Part shown: positions 1-7,387 of the stretch, one piece after another
How the letters are laid out: each line of letters begins with the position of its first letter
How positions within the stretch are numbered: position 1 is the stretch's first letter
Assembly: GCF_018613935.1 (NCBI RefSeq)
Contig: NZ_JAGGPF010000010.1
Coordinates: forward strand, 186,001-250,000
DNA: 64,000 nucleotides
Direction of reading: 5' to 3'
DNA from: Agromyces sp. ISL-38
GTDB taxonomy: Bacteria; Actinomycetota; Actinomycetes; Actinomycetales; Microbacteriaceae
Made by a program: the position numbers and the translations under genes
Notes under the pieces: generated by a model
Told to the model about the DNA's origin: nothing
What the model saw: the letters and a program-made list of their open reading frames with translations, nothing else
Database searches by the model: none

Positions 1-102
1 CGACTCGGTAATGGGCGTCGTATACGACCCGGGGTCGATGTACAGCTTGTGGCCGGAGTCCTCCACGACGAGCGCGGCGTGTTCGAGCTTGGTGAGGCGC
101 AT
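1..102 (-). CDS. MBL-fold metal-dependent hydrolase, N-terminal fragment
   Basis: The reverse strand reads from an ATG at 102 to the window edge without a stop, giving 34 residues. It begins MRLTKLEHAALVVEDSG and continues with KLYIDPGSY. The pattern (basic start, LEHA, a V-V-E strand, then a YIDPGS strand-turn) is typical of the first strands of small metallo-beta-lactamase-fold hydrolases of the UlaG/Lactamase_B_3 type. The metal-binding HxHxDH motif would lie outside the window. It is divergent from the lipid kinase, with 61 bases between start codons. The fold is inferred from a short N-terminus. Confidence 0.6.
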   Translation of the reverse strand, partial: MRLTKLEHAALVVEDSGHKLYIDPGSYTTPITES

Positions 103-163
103 GCCTCGAGCCAACACCGCCTCCCGGTCGATCCGCAAGCCGGTGGACTGCCAGAATCGCAGC

Positions 164-1066
164 ATGACCCGACCCCTTCGGCGCCTGCTCGTCGCCGTCA
201 ATCCGGCCGCCTCGTTCGGACGCAATCGCGCGGTCGGCCCTGTGGTCGTCGAGCGACTGACGCGAGAGGGATTCGAGGTCGCGATGCTGCGCGAGGCCAA
301 CTTCGAGCTCTTGCGGCGTGAGGCCGAGTCGGCGTTCGCACACGGCACCGACGGGCTCATCGTGGTCGGCGGCGACGGCATGGTGTCGCTCGGCGTGAAC
401 CTCGTCGCACAGACCGGTGTGCCGCTCGGCGTCGTCGCGGCCGGCACGGGCAACGATCTCGCTCGAGGCTTGGGACTGCCGCACGACGACCCGGCCGAGG
501 CCACCGAGGCCCTGCTGGCCGCGCTCGCACGCCCGCCGGTGGCGATCGACGCGGGAGTCATCCGCCACGGCGAGCTCCGAACCTGGTTCGCGAGCGTCGT
601 CTCGGCCGGGTTCGACGCCCTCGTGAACGAGCGGGCGAATCGGATGTCGCGCCCGCGCGGCGCGAGCCGATACACGATCGCCCTCGTGCGCGAGCTCGCC
701 ACCTTCCGGCCGCGCACCTACACGCTCACGATCGACGGAGTGACCCGCACGCAGCGCGCCATGCTCGTCTCGGTCGCGAACAACTCGTCGCTGGGCGGCG
801 GCATGCGCATCGTGCCGCACGCCGATCTCACCGATGGGCTCCTCGACGTGTTCATCGTGCATCCGCTCTCGCGGGCGGGGCTCATCGCCGTCTTCCCGAA
901 GGTCTTCGCGGGTCGGCACACCGATCATCCGGCCGTCGAGTTCGTGCACGCGAAGCATGTGCGAATCGAGGCCGACGACATCATCGCGTACGCCGACGGT
1001 GAGCGCATCGGGCCGCTTCCGATCGACATCGACATCGTTCCGGGGGCCGTCTCGATCTTCAGGTGA
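164..1066 (+). CDS. Diacylglycerol kinase family lipid kinase (DagK/YegS type)
   Basis: This 300-residue protein has the DAGK catalytic domain. The N-terminal strand LLVAVNPAASFG is followed by the nucleotide motif VVGGDGMVSLGVN and by GTGNDLARGLGL, both hallmarks of the family. A C-terminal beta-sandwich contains ANNSSLGGGMRIVPHADLTDG and ADGERIGPLP. The family phosphorylates diacylglycerol or related lipids with ATP at the membrane and recycles lipid precursors. An in-frame upstream start at 11 was not used: its 51 extra residues look unlike the family and would cover the divergent MBL-fold gene, whereas MTRPLRRLLVAVNP from 164 matches the usual N-terminus. The exact lipid substrate cannot be read from sequence. 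Confidence 0.85.
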   Translation: MTRPLRRLLVAVNPAASFGRNRAVGPVVVERLTREGFEVAMLREANFELLRREAESAFAHGTDGLIVVGGDGMVSLGVNLVAQTGVPLGVVAAGTGNDLARGLGLPHDDPAEATEALLAALARPPVAIDAGVIRHGELRTWFASVVSAGFDALVNERANRMSRPRGASRYTIALVRELATFRPRTYTLTIDGVTRTQRAMLVSVANNSSLGGGMRIVPHADLTDGLLDVFIVHPLSRAGLIAVFPKVFAGRHTDHPAVEFVHAKHVRIEADDIIAYADGERIGPLPIDIDIVPGAVSIFR

Positions 1067-1141
1067 GGCCGGCGGATGCCGCGCCCGCACCGATTTTGCG
1101 GCGGCCCGGCGGCTGTGTCATACTCTTCAAGTTGTCAATTC

Positions 1142-1214
1142 GGCCCCATCGTTTAGCGGCCTAGGACACCGCCCTCTCACGGCGGCAGCGCGGGTTCAAA
1201 TCCCGCTGGGGTCA
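1142..1214 (+). tRNA. tRNA-Glu (anticodon CTC)
   Basis: A full cloverleaf of 73 nt can be folded by eye. The acceptor stem GGCCCCA (1142-1148) pairs with TGGGGTC (1207-1213) with one G-U, and the discriminator is A1214. The anticodon stem CCGCC/GGCGG (1169-1173/1181-1185) encloses CTCTCAC, giving anticodon CTC at 1176-1178. The T arm is GCGGG-TTCAAAT-CCCGC. The 3' CCA is not encoded. A CATACT hexamer at 1119-1124 could be its -10 element. A strong terminator follows at 1239. Confidence 0.97.
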
Positions 1215-1238
1215 CGCTGAGTTGTCAGACAACGCCAC

Positions 1239-1267
1239 GAATGCCCTCGCCTTTCGCGAGGGCATTC
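1239..1267 (+). terminator. Intrinsic terminator after tRNA-Glu
   Basis: GAATGCCCTCGC (1239-1250) pairs perfectly with GCGAGGGCATTC (1256-1267) across the loop CTTTC: 12 bp with no mismatch. There is no U-run, as is common in high-GC actinobacteria. It sits 24 nt after the tRNA and ends its transcript. Confidence 0.85.
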
Positions 1268-1377
1268 GGCATTTCCGGGCCGTATCGGTCGGCCGACGCC
1301 ATCGAGCTGCCCGGCCGGCAGTTGCAGCGAGCCGTGCCCGAGCGGAGGCCGCACCGCGATGATGCAAGCATCCGGGG

Positions 1378-1408
1378 TTCGAATCTCGGTGGTCGTGTCG
1401 GCTAGACT
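1378..1408 (+). promoter_or_regulatory. Putative promoter of the terC riboswitch transcript
   Basis: A TAGACT -10 hexamer lies at 1403-1408, and a weak TTCGAA -35 candidate at 1378-1383 (19-nt spacer). A start about 7 nt after the -10 would place the 5' end at roughly 1415, just before the first paired base of the riboswitch at 1417. That fit is the main support. Confidence 0.5.
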
Positions 1409-1416
1409 CGTGCGAG

Positions 1417-1558
1417 CGAAGGGGAGTATCCCGCGAGGCATCCGTCTCGATTCACGATTCGTCAATACGAGCGCCGTCGCAGCCGCTCCGGTCGTGGAGG
1501 CTGCACGTGCAGCGCAGGGAGAGACTTTCGGATTCCGCCGTCCCCGAATCCCCGAAAG
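1417..1558 (+). promoter_or_regulatory. yybP-ykoY-type (Mn2+) riboswitch with RBS-masking expression platform
   Basis: P1 is formed by CGAAGG (1417-1422) and CTTTCG (1525-1530). The conserved loop GGGGAGTA directly follows the 5' strand (1421-1428), and GGAGAGAC precedes the 3' strand (1518-1525). These are the two signature loops of yybP-ykoY aptamers, which bind Mn2+ and often control TerC/MntP-type exporters. CTTTCGG (1525-1531) can alternatively pair with CCGAAAG (1552-1558), which contains the Shine-Dalgarno sequence of terC. P1 formation with bound metal would free the ribosome binding site; without metal the alternative helix would hide it. The aptamer class rests on loop motifs and pairing; the switching mechanism is inferred. 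Confidence 0.75.
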
Positions 1559-1565
1559 GCCCCTC

Positions 1566-2600
1566 GTGCAACTCGACCTCCCCATCTGGTTCGAAATCGG
1601 ATCGCTCGTCGTCCTGACGCTCATCCTCGTCGGCGACCTACTCCTCGTGCTCAAGCGGCCGCATGTGCCCTCGATGCGTGAGTCGAGCCTCTGGGTGGTG
1701 TTCTACGTCGCGCTCGCGCTCGTCTTCGCCGGGCTCATGTTCGTGCTGGGCGACGCCGAGCACGCAGGGCAGTTCCTCGCCGGCTGGCTGACCGAGTACA
1801 GCCTGTCGATCGACAACCTGTTCGTCTTCGTCATCATCATGGCGAGGTTCTCGGTGCCCCGGAAGTACCAGCAGGAGGTGCTCATGGTGGGCATCATCAT
1901 CGCGCTCGTCCTCCGCGGCATCTTCATCCTGCTCGGCGCCGCGCTCATCGAGAACTTCTCGTGGATCTTCTACATCTTCGGTGCCTTCCTCGTCTGGACG
2001 GCCATCCAGCAGGTTCGCGACAGCCACGAAGACGAAGAATCCGAGACGTTCGTGGTCCGGATGCTGCGCACGCGAGTACGCCTCACCGACGAGTACGACG
2101 GCGTGAAGCTGCGCACCGTCATCGACGGCAGGAAGTTCTTCACGCCGATGCTCATCGTCTTCGTCGCGATCGGCACGACCGACCTGCTCTTCGCGCTCGA
2201 CTCGATCCCGGCCATCTTCGGCATCACGCAGAGCCCGTTCATCGTGTTCACCGCGAACCTCTTCGCACTCATGGGCCTGCGCCAGCTCTACTTCCTCCTC
2301 GGCGGACTGCTCGAGCGCCTCGAGTACCTGAAGTACGGCATCGCGTTCATCCTCGCCTTCATCGGCGTGAAGCTCGTGCTGCACGCCATGCACGGCAACG
2401 AGCTCCCGTTCATCAACGGCGGCGAGCACATCGAGTGGGCGCCCGAGATCTCGACCTGGACGTCGCTCATCGTGATCGTGGCGGCGATGGCCGTCGCGAC
2501 GGTGGCAAGCCTCGTGAAGGCACGCATCGACGCGCAGCAGCGCGGCCACAAGCTCATGGACGAAGTGCCGCATTTCACCGAGGATTCGCACCACCGCTAG
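1566..2600 (+). CDS. TerC family integral membrane protein (likely metal exporter)
   Basis: This 344-residue polytopic membrane protein has the TerC core: EYSLSIDNLFVFVIIMARF, with the acidic SxDN motif inside a membrane segment, and later a paired FALDSIPAIFGIT segment. At least seven to eight hydrophobic helices are visible. Family members export or handle metals, and those behind a yybP-ykoY aptamer are usually linked to Mn2+ efflux. The GTG start at 1566 was chosen because GAAAGG lies 6 nt upstream and the protein then begins VQLDLPIWFEIG like its relatives. The longer frame from 1359 would translate the riboswitch. The gene stands alone. Confidence 0.9.
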   Translation: MQLDLPIWFEIGSLVVLTLILVGDLLLVLKRPHVPSMRESSLWVVFYVALALVFAGLMFVLGDAEHAGQFLAGWLTEYSLSIDNLFVFVIIMARFSVPRKYQQEVLMVGIIIALVLRGIFILLGAALIENFSWIFYIFGAFLVWTAIQQVRDSHEDEESETFVVRMLRTRVRLTDEYDGVKLRTVIDGRKFFTPMLIVFVAIGTTDLLFALDSIPAIFGITQSPFIVFTANLFALMGLRQLYFLLGGLLERLEYLKYGIAFILAFIGVKLVLHAMHGNELPFINGGEHIEWAPEISTWTSLIVIVAAMAVATVASLVKARIDAQQRGHKLMDEVPHFTEDSHHR

Positions 2601-2620
2601 CGGTGACGTATCCACACGGG

Positions 2621-2651
2621 TTCGGCACGATGACGCGGGAGTTGCTAGCGT
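2621..2651 (+). promoter_or_regulatory. Possible promoter of the phospho-signalling cluster
   Basis: The hexamer TAGCGT (2646-2651) has the TAnnnT form of a -10 element, with a weak TTCGGC (2621-2626) upstream. The same TAGCGTG string occurs before the giant surface-protein gene at 7315. Support is by similarity only. Confidence 0.35.
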
Positions 2652-2717
2652 GGGTGGGCGGCGCCCACGGGGGGTGCTCGGGCCGGCGCCCGGAAGAGAG
2701 CTGTTTCGAGGAGAATC

Positions 2718-3611
2718 GTGTCGGGTGATGGCGAGGGCGTCGTCGCGCTGCCGCGTGGATCAGCGCTCATCGCGCACAGCGCACGCACCGACGTCGGGCG
2801 AGTTCGCACGGTCAACGAGGACTCGTTCCTCGCCGAGGCGCCCGTCTACCTCGTCGCCGACGGCATGGGCGGCCATGCCCGGGGGGATGCCGCGAGCCGT
2901 GCGGTGATCGAGACCTTCCGCCGTCACCTCGAATCCGGAAAGCCGTCGTCTCCCGAGCAGGTGCTCGACGCGATCCACAGTTCGAACGAGGCCGTGCGGG
3001 CACTCAGCGAGGCCGGCGAAGAGGGCACCGCGGTCGCCGGCACGACGCTCGCGGGAGTCGCCCTCGTCGACGCCGGCGACGGAGCCGGATTCCACTGGAT
3101 GGTCTTCAACATCGGCGACTCGCGGGTCTACGCTTGGGACGGCCGCAGCCTCGAGCAGTTGAGTGTCGACCACTCCGCGGTGCAGGAGCTCGTCGACGCG
3201 GGTCTCATCCAGGCCGACGAGGCCGAGCGGCATCCAGAGCGCAATGTCATCACCCGGGCCATCGGCGCGGACGATTTCGTCGACCCCGATGTCTGGCTGA
3301 TCCCCGCGGTCGGACGCCAGGTCTTCCTGATCTGCTCCGACGGTCTCTCGAAAGAGGTCGACGACGACGGGATGGCCCGAATCCTCGTCGGAGACACCGG
3401 CCACGCGGCCGGACTCGCCGGCGAGCTCGTCGATGCGGCGCTCGCACACGGCGGGCGCGACAACGTGACGGCGATCGTCGTCGAATCCGAGCTCGGTACG
3501 GCCGGCGACGACGACGAGACCACGCGAGATCGTCGAGGCCGACTCTCGCACGCCGCAGAAGACACGAGGCCGCGCACATCTGGAGGCGACAATGGCGACG
3601 TATCGGCATGA
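2718..3611 (+). CDS. PP2C-family Ser/Thr protein phosphatase
   Basis: This 297-residue soluble PP2C (PPM) phosphatase reverses Ser/Thr phosphorylation using two Mn2+/Mg2+ ions. The metal ligands are in TVNEDSF (Asp35) and VADGMGGHARGD (Asp48). Other family motifs are GTTLAGVAL, FNIGDSRVY, LICSDGLSKEV and the C-terminal GGRDNVTAIVVE. There is no membrane segment, unlike mycobacterial PstP. The GTG start at 2718 follows a CGAGGAGA ribosome binding site. Its 3' end overlaps the next gene by 20 nt, so it is translated with the FHA and kinase genes and is presumably their antagonist. It is unlikely to be the core PstP, which usually sits with rodA/pbpA. Confidence 0.92.
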   Translation: MSGDGEGVVALPRGSALIAHSARTDVGRVRTVNEDSFLAEAPVYLVADGMGGHARGDAASRAVIETFRRHLESGKPSSPEQVLDAIHSSNEAVRALSEAGEEGTAVAGTTLAGVALVDAGDGAGFHWMVFNIGDSRVYAWDGRSLEQLSVDHSAVQELVDAGLIQADEAERHPERNVITRAIGADDFVDPDVWLIPAVGRQVFLICSDGLSKEVDDDGMARILVGDTGHAAGLAGELVDAALAHGGRDNVTAIVVESELGTAGDDDETTRDRRGRLSHAAEDTRPRTSGGDNGDVSA

Positions 3612-4800
3612 CCCCGACGCCGCGTGGTTCGCGGCGGTTCGCGGTGGAGTGATCCTCGTCGTTCCCGCAGAGGCGGCCGATGAGCTCGCCACGCTCTGGA
3701 GCGACTTCGCTTCGGGAGACCCGACCTCTCGCGTGCTCGACCGACTGACCGCACAGGGGCTCGGGGCCACCCCGTCGTTCGCCCTGGTCGTCCGCGACGA
3801 GGGCGCGGGCTCGGCCCGAGTCGTGGTGCGAGGCCCGATCGTCGTGCGTTCGGGTTCGACCGCGATCGGCGGTGCAGGCGTCTCGACGTGGACCGAACGG
3901 GTGATCGAGGGCTCCGGCGCGCTCTCCGTCGAGGTCGATGGTGCCGACCGCCATTCCAGCGCGGCGCTCCCGGTCGTCGAGGCGATCGTGCCGGCGATCT
4001 CGGTGACCTCCGAGGGGATCGAGCCGGTCGCTGCGGTTGCTGCCGGGGCCGGCGTCGCCCCCGCGACGGCTCCCACGCCGGCCGCCGCCCCGACGCCCAT
4101 CGCGATGCGGCCGCCACCCGCTTCGTCGGCAGCATCGACCGTCGCCGAGCAGACGGTGGCGAAGCCGTCGGAGCACGCGGCTTCACCGACACCGTCGCTG
4201 CCCGCAGAGCAGACCATGGTGTCGATCGAGGAGACGGTCGCCGGGGTCTCGACGCCGGCGACACCGATCTCGGCGATCGTTCCCCCCGTCGGCTTCGCCT
4301 CGGGCTCGGCGGCCGGCGATTCCGGTGCCGATCCCGAGTTCGACGGCGATCACGACGGCATGACCGTCGCAAGCGTCGACATCCGCCGGCTCCGAGAGCA
4401 GCGCGCCGCGCAGGCAGGCGTGGCGACACCGGCGGGCGGCGTCGCCGCCGCATCCGTCACTCCGAATGCAAGCCTCCGCATGCCCGACGGCACCCTCGAG
4501 CCGATCGGGCACGAGGTCGTGCTCGGGCGTGCGCCCAGTGTCAGCAAGGTGTCGGGAGGCCGCATTCCGCGGCTGCTCACGATCGGTGCGGGCGACCCCG
4601 ACATCTCACGCAGCCACGTTCGCCTCACACTCGAGGGCGACACGGTCGTGATCACCGACCTGCATTCGCGCAATGGCACGCATGTGGTGGCACCGGGCAA
4701 AGCTCCCGTGAAGCTGCGCTCGGGCGAGCCGACCCCGGTGCTCACCGGCACGGTCGTCGACCTCGGCGGCGGCTGGACCGTCCAGGTGGTGGGCGGTTGA
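3592..4800 (+). CDS. FHA domain protein with long Ala/Pro linker
   Basis: The protein has 402 residues. Residues 1-115 form an unassigned domain starting MATYRHDPDAAWFAAVRGG. A low-complexity Ala/Pro/Thr/Val-rich stretch (about 130-260) follows, then a C-terminal FHA domain (about 285-400). The FHA domain keeps the phosphothreonine-binding residues in VVLGRAPSV, DISRSHVRL and DLHSRNGTHV. It should bind a phosphorylated Thr on the neighbouring kinase or a partner. GGAGG lies just upstream of the ATG, and its stop overlaps the kinase start by one base (TGATG). The N-terminal domain is not recognised. The protein is probably a cytoplasmic phospho-dependent scaffold. Confidence 0.88.
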   Translation: MATYRHDPDAAWFAAVRGGVILVVPAEAADELATLWSDFASGDPTSRVLDRLTAQGLGATPSFALVVRDEGAGSARVVVRGPIVVRSGSTAIGGAGVSTWTERVIEGSGALSVEVDGADRHSSAALPVVEAIVPAISVTSEGIEPVAAVAAGAGVAPATAPTPAAAPTPIAMRPPPASSAASTVAEQTVAKPSEHAASPTPSLPAEQTMVSIEETVAGVSTPATPISAIVPPVGFASGSAAGDSGADPEFDGDHDGMTVASVDIRRLREQRAAQAGVATPAGGVAAASVTPNASLRMPDGTLEPIGHEVVLGRAPSVSKVSGGRIPRLLTIGAGDPDISRSHVRLTLEGDTVVITDLHSRNGTHVVAPGKAPVKLRSGEPTPVLTGTVVDLGGGWTVQVVGG

Positions 4801-6515
4801 TGCGCCGCGCGCCGTCGATACCGCCCGAACTCCCGGGTTACACCTCGCTCGGCCTGCTCGGATCGGGCGGCTTCGCCGACGTCTTCCTCTACGAGCAGAG
4901 GTTGCCCCGCCGCAAGGTGGCCGTCAAGGTGCTGCTCACCGAAGAACTCGGGCGCGACACGAGAACCCAGTTCGTCGCCGAGGCGAACCTCATGGCGCAG
5001 CTGTCGGCGCACCCCTTCATCGTCACGATCTTCCACGCGGATGTCTCGGCCGACGGCCGTCCATACTTCGTCATGGAGTACTGCTCCGGCCCGAGTCTCG
5101 CCGAACGGTACAAGCGCGAACGGTTCGCCGTCGAAGACGGACTGCGCACCGGCATCCGGCTGGCAGGCGCCATCGCCACCGCGCACGGCGCCGGAATCCT
5201 GCACCGCGACATCAAGCCGGCGAACGTGCTCACGAACGACTACGGCTGGCCCGCCCTCACCGACTTCGGCATCTCCTCGAATCTCGAGGGTGAGCTGCCG
5301 GTTCACACGATCACGGCGGCCCCCGACGGCTCGTCGACGGGGTCGGCACAGTCGGCGGTGGGCATGAGCGTGCCCTGGTCGCCGCCCGAGATGTTCGAAG
5401 ACGACCCCAAGCCCGACACGCGCAGCGACGTCTTCTCGCTCGCCGCGACGGTGTACACCCTGCTCGCAGGGCGTACCCCGTTCGAGATCCCGGGGCGGTC
5501 GAACGGCTCGCTCGACCTCATCGGGCGCATCGAACGTGGCGCCATCACGCCGATCGACCGAGACGACGTGCCGCGCAGCCTCAAGACCGTGCTCGCGAAG
5601 GGCATGGCCACTCGACGCGACGAGCGCTACCCGAGCGCCGTCGAGTTCGCACGCGCCCTTCAGCGGGTCGAGCTCGAGCTCGGCTACGCGGCGACGAACA
5701 TCGAGGTGCCGAACCTGGCTTCGGTCCGGGCAGAAGCCGACGAGACCGATGAAGCGGATGCCACGCGCGCTCGCTCCGTTCGCACTGTCGAAGCCCAGTC
5801 GCCGCGACCGGTGGTGGCGGCGGCTCCCGACGACGATGACGCCACCCGGGCGCGTTCGCCTCAGCGGGTCGACCCGCAGCCGCGGGTTCCCACGGCCCCG
5901 TCATTCCCCGTGGCAGCACCCGTCGACGACCACACGGTCGTGCGCACTCGTGGGTCCGCGGCATCCGCACCCGCTCATGACCGCTCGCCGGCCGCGGCGC
6001 CTGCCGGAACGAGCACGGCGCTCGCCGATGCGACGGTCGTGCGAGCGCCGAACGCGGTGAAGGCCGATGCCGCGGGGTCACCCGCCGACACGAAGGCGAC
6101 GTCACGTCGGCCGAGCATCGGTGCCGTCGTCGGTGTCGCCGCCGGCCTCGTCGTGCTCGTCGTCGTCGGCATCGCCATCGCACTCTCCGGCACGCTCTCG
6201 ATGCCCGAACCGCCGGCGACGCCGACCGGCGAGCCCGACGACGCCGTGGTGGCCGCCACCGTGCCGGCGCCGACCGTCTCGCCGGGCGTGCCGAGCGCCG
6301 ACGGCACCTCCGTCGAGTTCGCGGTCTCGCACGAACCCGTCGAGAGCGGAGACGTCTACCGCTGGAAGCGCGCCGACGGCAGCGGGAACGCGCAAGTGAC
6401 CGAGGGGCCGACCATCACGGTCAGCGGGGCGACGCCGGGAGTGCCGCTCTGTATCGACGTGCAGGTGCAACGAGGCAGCAAGACCTCGGAGCCTCAGCGG
6501 GGGTGCACACCGTGA
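4800..6515 (+). CDS. Transmembrane Ser/Thr protein kinase (PknB-like)
   Basis: This 571-residue receptor-type kinase has a kinase domain at residues 10-275: glycine loop GSGGFADV (21-28), Lys43 in VAVKVL, HRDIKPANV (Asp137, Lys139) and DFG at 155-157. A Pro/Ala/Arg juxtamembrane region with repeated DATRARS and DDHTVVRT patterns (Thr-rich, probable autophosphorylation sites for FHA binding) leads to one membrane helix at about 440-464. The outer domain of about 105 residues is beta-rich, Fn3-like, and carries two Cys (PLCIDV and RGCTP) that could form a disulfide. There are no PASTA repeats, so this is not the cell-wall-sensing PknB. It lies between two FHA genes and shares an operon with PP2C. 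Confidence 0.93.
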   Translation: MRRAPSIPPELPGYTSLGLLGSGGFADVFLYEQRLPRRKVAVKVLLTEELGRDTRTQFVAEANLMAQLSAHPFIVTIFHADVSADGRPYFVMEYCSGPSLAERYKRERFAVEDGLRTGIRLAGAIATAHGAGILHRDIKPANVLTNDYGWPALTDFGISSNLEGELPVHTITAAPDGSSTGSAQSAVGMSVPWSPPEMFEDDPKPDTRSDVFSLAATVYTLLAGRTPFEIPGRSNGSLDLIGRIERGAITPIDRDDVPRSLKTVLAKGMATRRDERYPSAVEFARALQRVELELGYAATNIEVPNLASVRAEADETDEADATRARSVRTVEAQSPRPVVAAAPDDDDATRARSPQRVDPQPRVPTAPSFPVAAPVDDHTVVRTRGSAASAPAHDRSPAAAPAGTSTALADATVVRAPNAVKADAAGSPADTKATSRRPSIGAVVGVAAGLVVLVVVGIAIALSGTLSMPEPPATPTGEPDDAVVAATVPAPTVSPGVPSADGTSVEFAVSHEPVESGDVYRWKRADGSGNAQVTEGPTITVSGATPGVPLCIDVQVQRGSKTSEPQRGCTP

Positions 6516-7228
6516 GACCGCTGCGGGTCGAGTACTGCGGGGAGTGGTACACCGTCGAAGCCGGGGAGCCCTTCACGATCGGCCGGGAATCCGACCTCAC
6601 GATCGATGACAACCCCTACCTCCACCGCACGTTCCTGACCCTCTCGGCCGAATACGGCCTGTGGTGGCTCTCGAACGTCGGCCAGTTGCTCTCGGCCACG
6701 GTCTCCGATGCGACCGGCAGCGTGCAGGCGTGGGTGGCGCCCGGGGCGAAACTGCCGCTCGTGTTCCAGGCGGTGCACGTCATGTTCAGTGCCGGGGCGA
6801 CGACCTACGACTTCACGGTGCACGCCGAGGAGGACTTCTACAACACCTCGCTCACGGCCAGGCCGGTCGACGGCGGCACCACGGTGCTGCCGGTCACGCT
6901 CACGAGCAGCCAGCGGCTGCTCGTGGTCGCGCTTGCGGAGAACCTGCTCTCGCAGCATTCCGCGGGCAGGGCGTCGGTGCCGACCTCGGCCGAGGCGGCG
7001 GCCCGTCTCGGCTGGAGCATGACGACGTTCAATCGCAAGCTCGACAACGTCTGCGAGAAGCTCGACAAGATCGGCGTCAACGGCCTCCGCGGCGGTCGGG
7101 GCAAGCTCGCCACGAATCGGCGCGCGCGGCTCGTGGAGTATGCGGTGGCGACGCGGCTCGTGAGCGTCGACGACCTCGCCCTGCTCGATGCAGCGGCGGC
7201 GGCCGCGGCTGAATCCGCCGCTCCGTGA
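6512..7228 (+). CDS. FHA-like / helix-turn-helix fusion protein
   Basis: The protein has 238 residues. The N-terminal part (about 1-105) follows the FHA pattern: FTIGRESDLTIDDNPYLHR, then a beta-sandwich with WWLSNVG. GR and S are kept, but the usual SxxH and NG residues are altered, so phosphothreonine binding is uncertain. The C-terminal part (about 125-235) is helical, with EAAARLGWSMTTFNRKLDNVCEKL resembling a winged or sigma-4-like helix-turn-helix, followed by basic RGGRGKLATNRRARL. The GTG at 6512 forms a GTGA overlap with the kinase stop and has a G-run 8 nt upstream; a GTG at 6503 is also possible. It may link kinase signalling to transcription (inference). Confidence 0.7.
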   Translation: MRPLRVEYCGEWYTVEAGEPFTIGRESDLTIDDNPYLHRTFLTLSAEYGLWWLSNVGQLLSATVSDATGSVQAWVAPGAKLPLVFQAVHVMFSAGATTYDFTVHAEEDFYNTSLTARPVDGGTTVLPVTLTSSQRLLVVALAENLLSQHSAGRASVPTSAEAAARLGWSMTTFNRKLDNVCEKLDKIGVNGLRGGRGKLATNRRARLVEYAVATRLVSVDDLALLDAAAAAAAESAAP

Positions 7229-7271
7229 TGCGCGCGCGGTGACGCGTCGCCGTTCAACCCAGTTCTCGGAC

Positions 7272-7288
7272 GGGAGGGGAGTCCTCCC
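7272..7288 (+). terminator. Possible weak terminator after the FHA/HTH gene
   Basis: GGGAGG (7272-7277) pairs with CCTCCC (7283-7288) across GGAGT. The 6-bp GC stem has no U-run and lies 43 nt after the stop. It may only partly separate the signalling genes from the surface-protein gene. Confidence 0.35.
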
Positions 7289-7314
7289 CATGTGAGCAAC
7301 GGCATCACCCGTGT

Positions 7315-7320
7315 TAGCGT
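7315..7320 (+). promoter_or_regulatory. Possible promoter of the surface-protein/MoxR transcript
   Basis: TAGCGT is a plausible -10 hexamer 67 nt before the TTG start. It shares TAGCGTG with the sequence upstream of the PP2C gene at 2646. No convincing -35 is seen (GTGAGC at 7292-7297). The rest of 7229-7387 holds only the hairpin at 7272 and a ribosome binding site near 7375. Confidence 0.33.
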
Positions 7321-7387
7321 GTACCCCGGAGTGGGGGCTGCTCCCGATCTCATGCCCGTGTCTGCAGTGAAAATCAGGGAGTGACGG

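Noticed and set aside
11..163. Longer N-terminus for the lipid kinase
   Set aside because: The added residues do not resemble DagK proteins and the other strand holds a good MBL-fold gene start.
1365..1400. tRNA T-arm-like string (GGGGTTCGAATC) before terC
   Set aside because: The flanking bases do not form a proper T stem or acceptor stem and no anticodon arm lies upstream, so it is not called as a tRNA; a decayed tRNA cannot be excluded.
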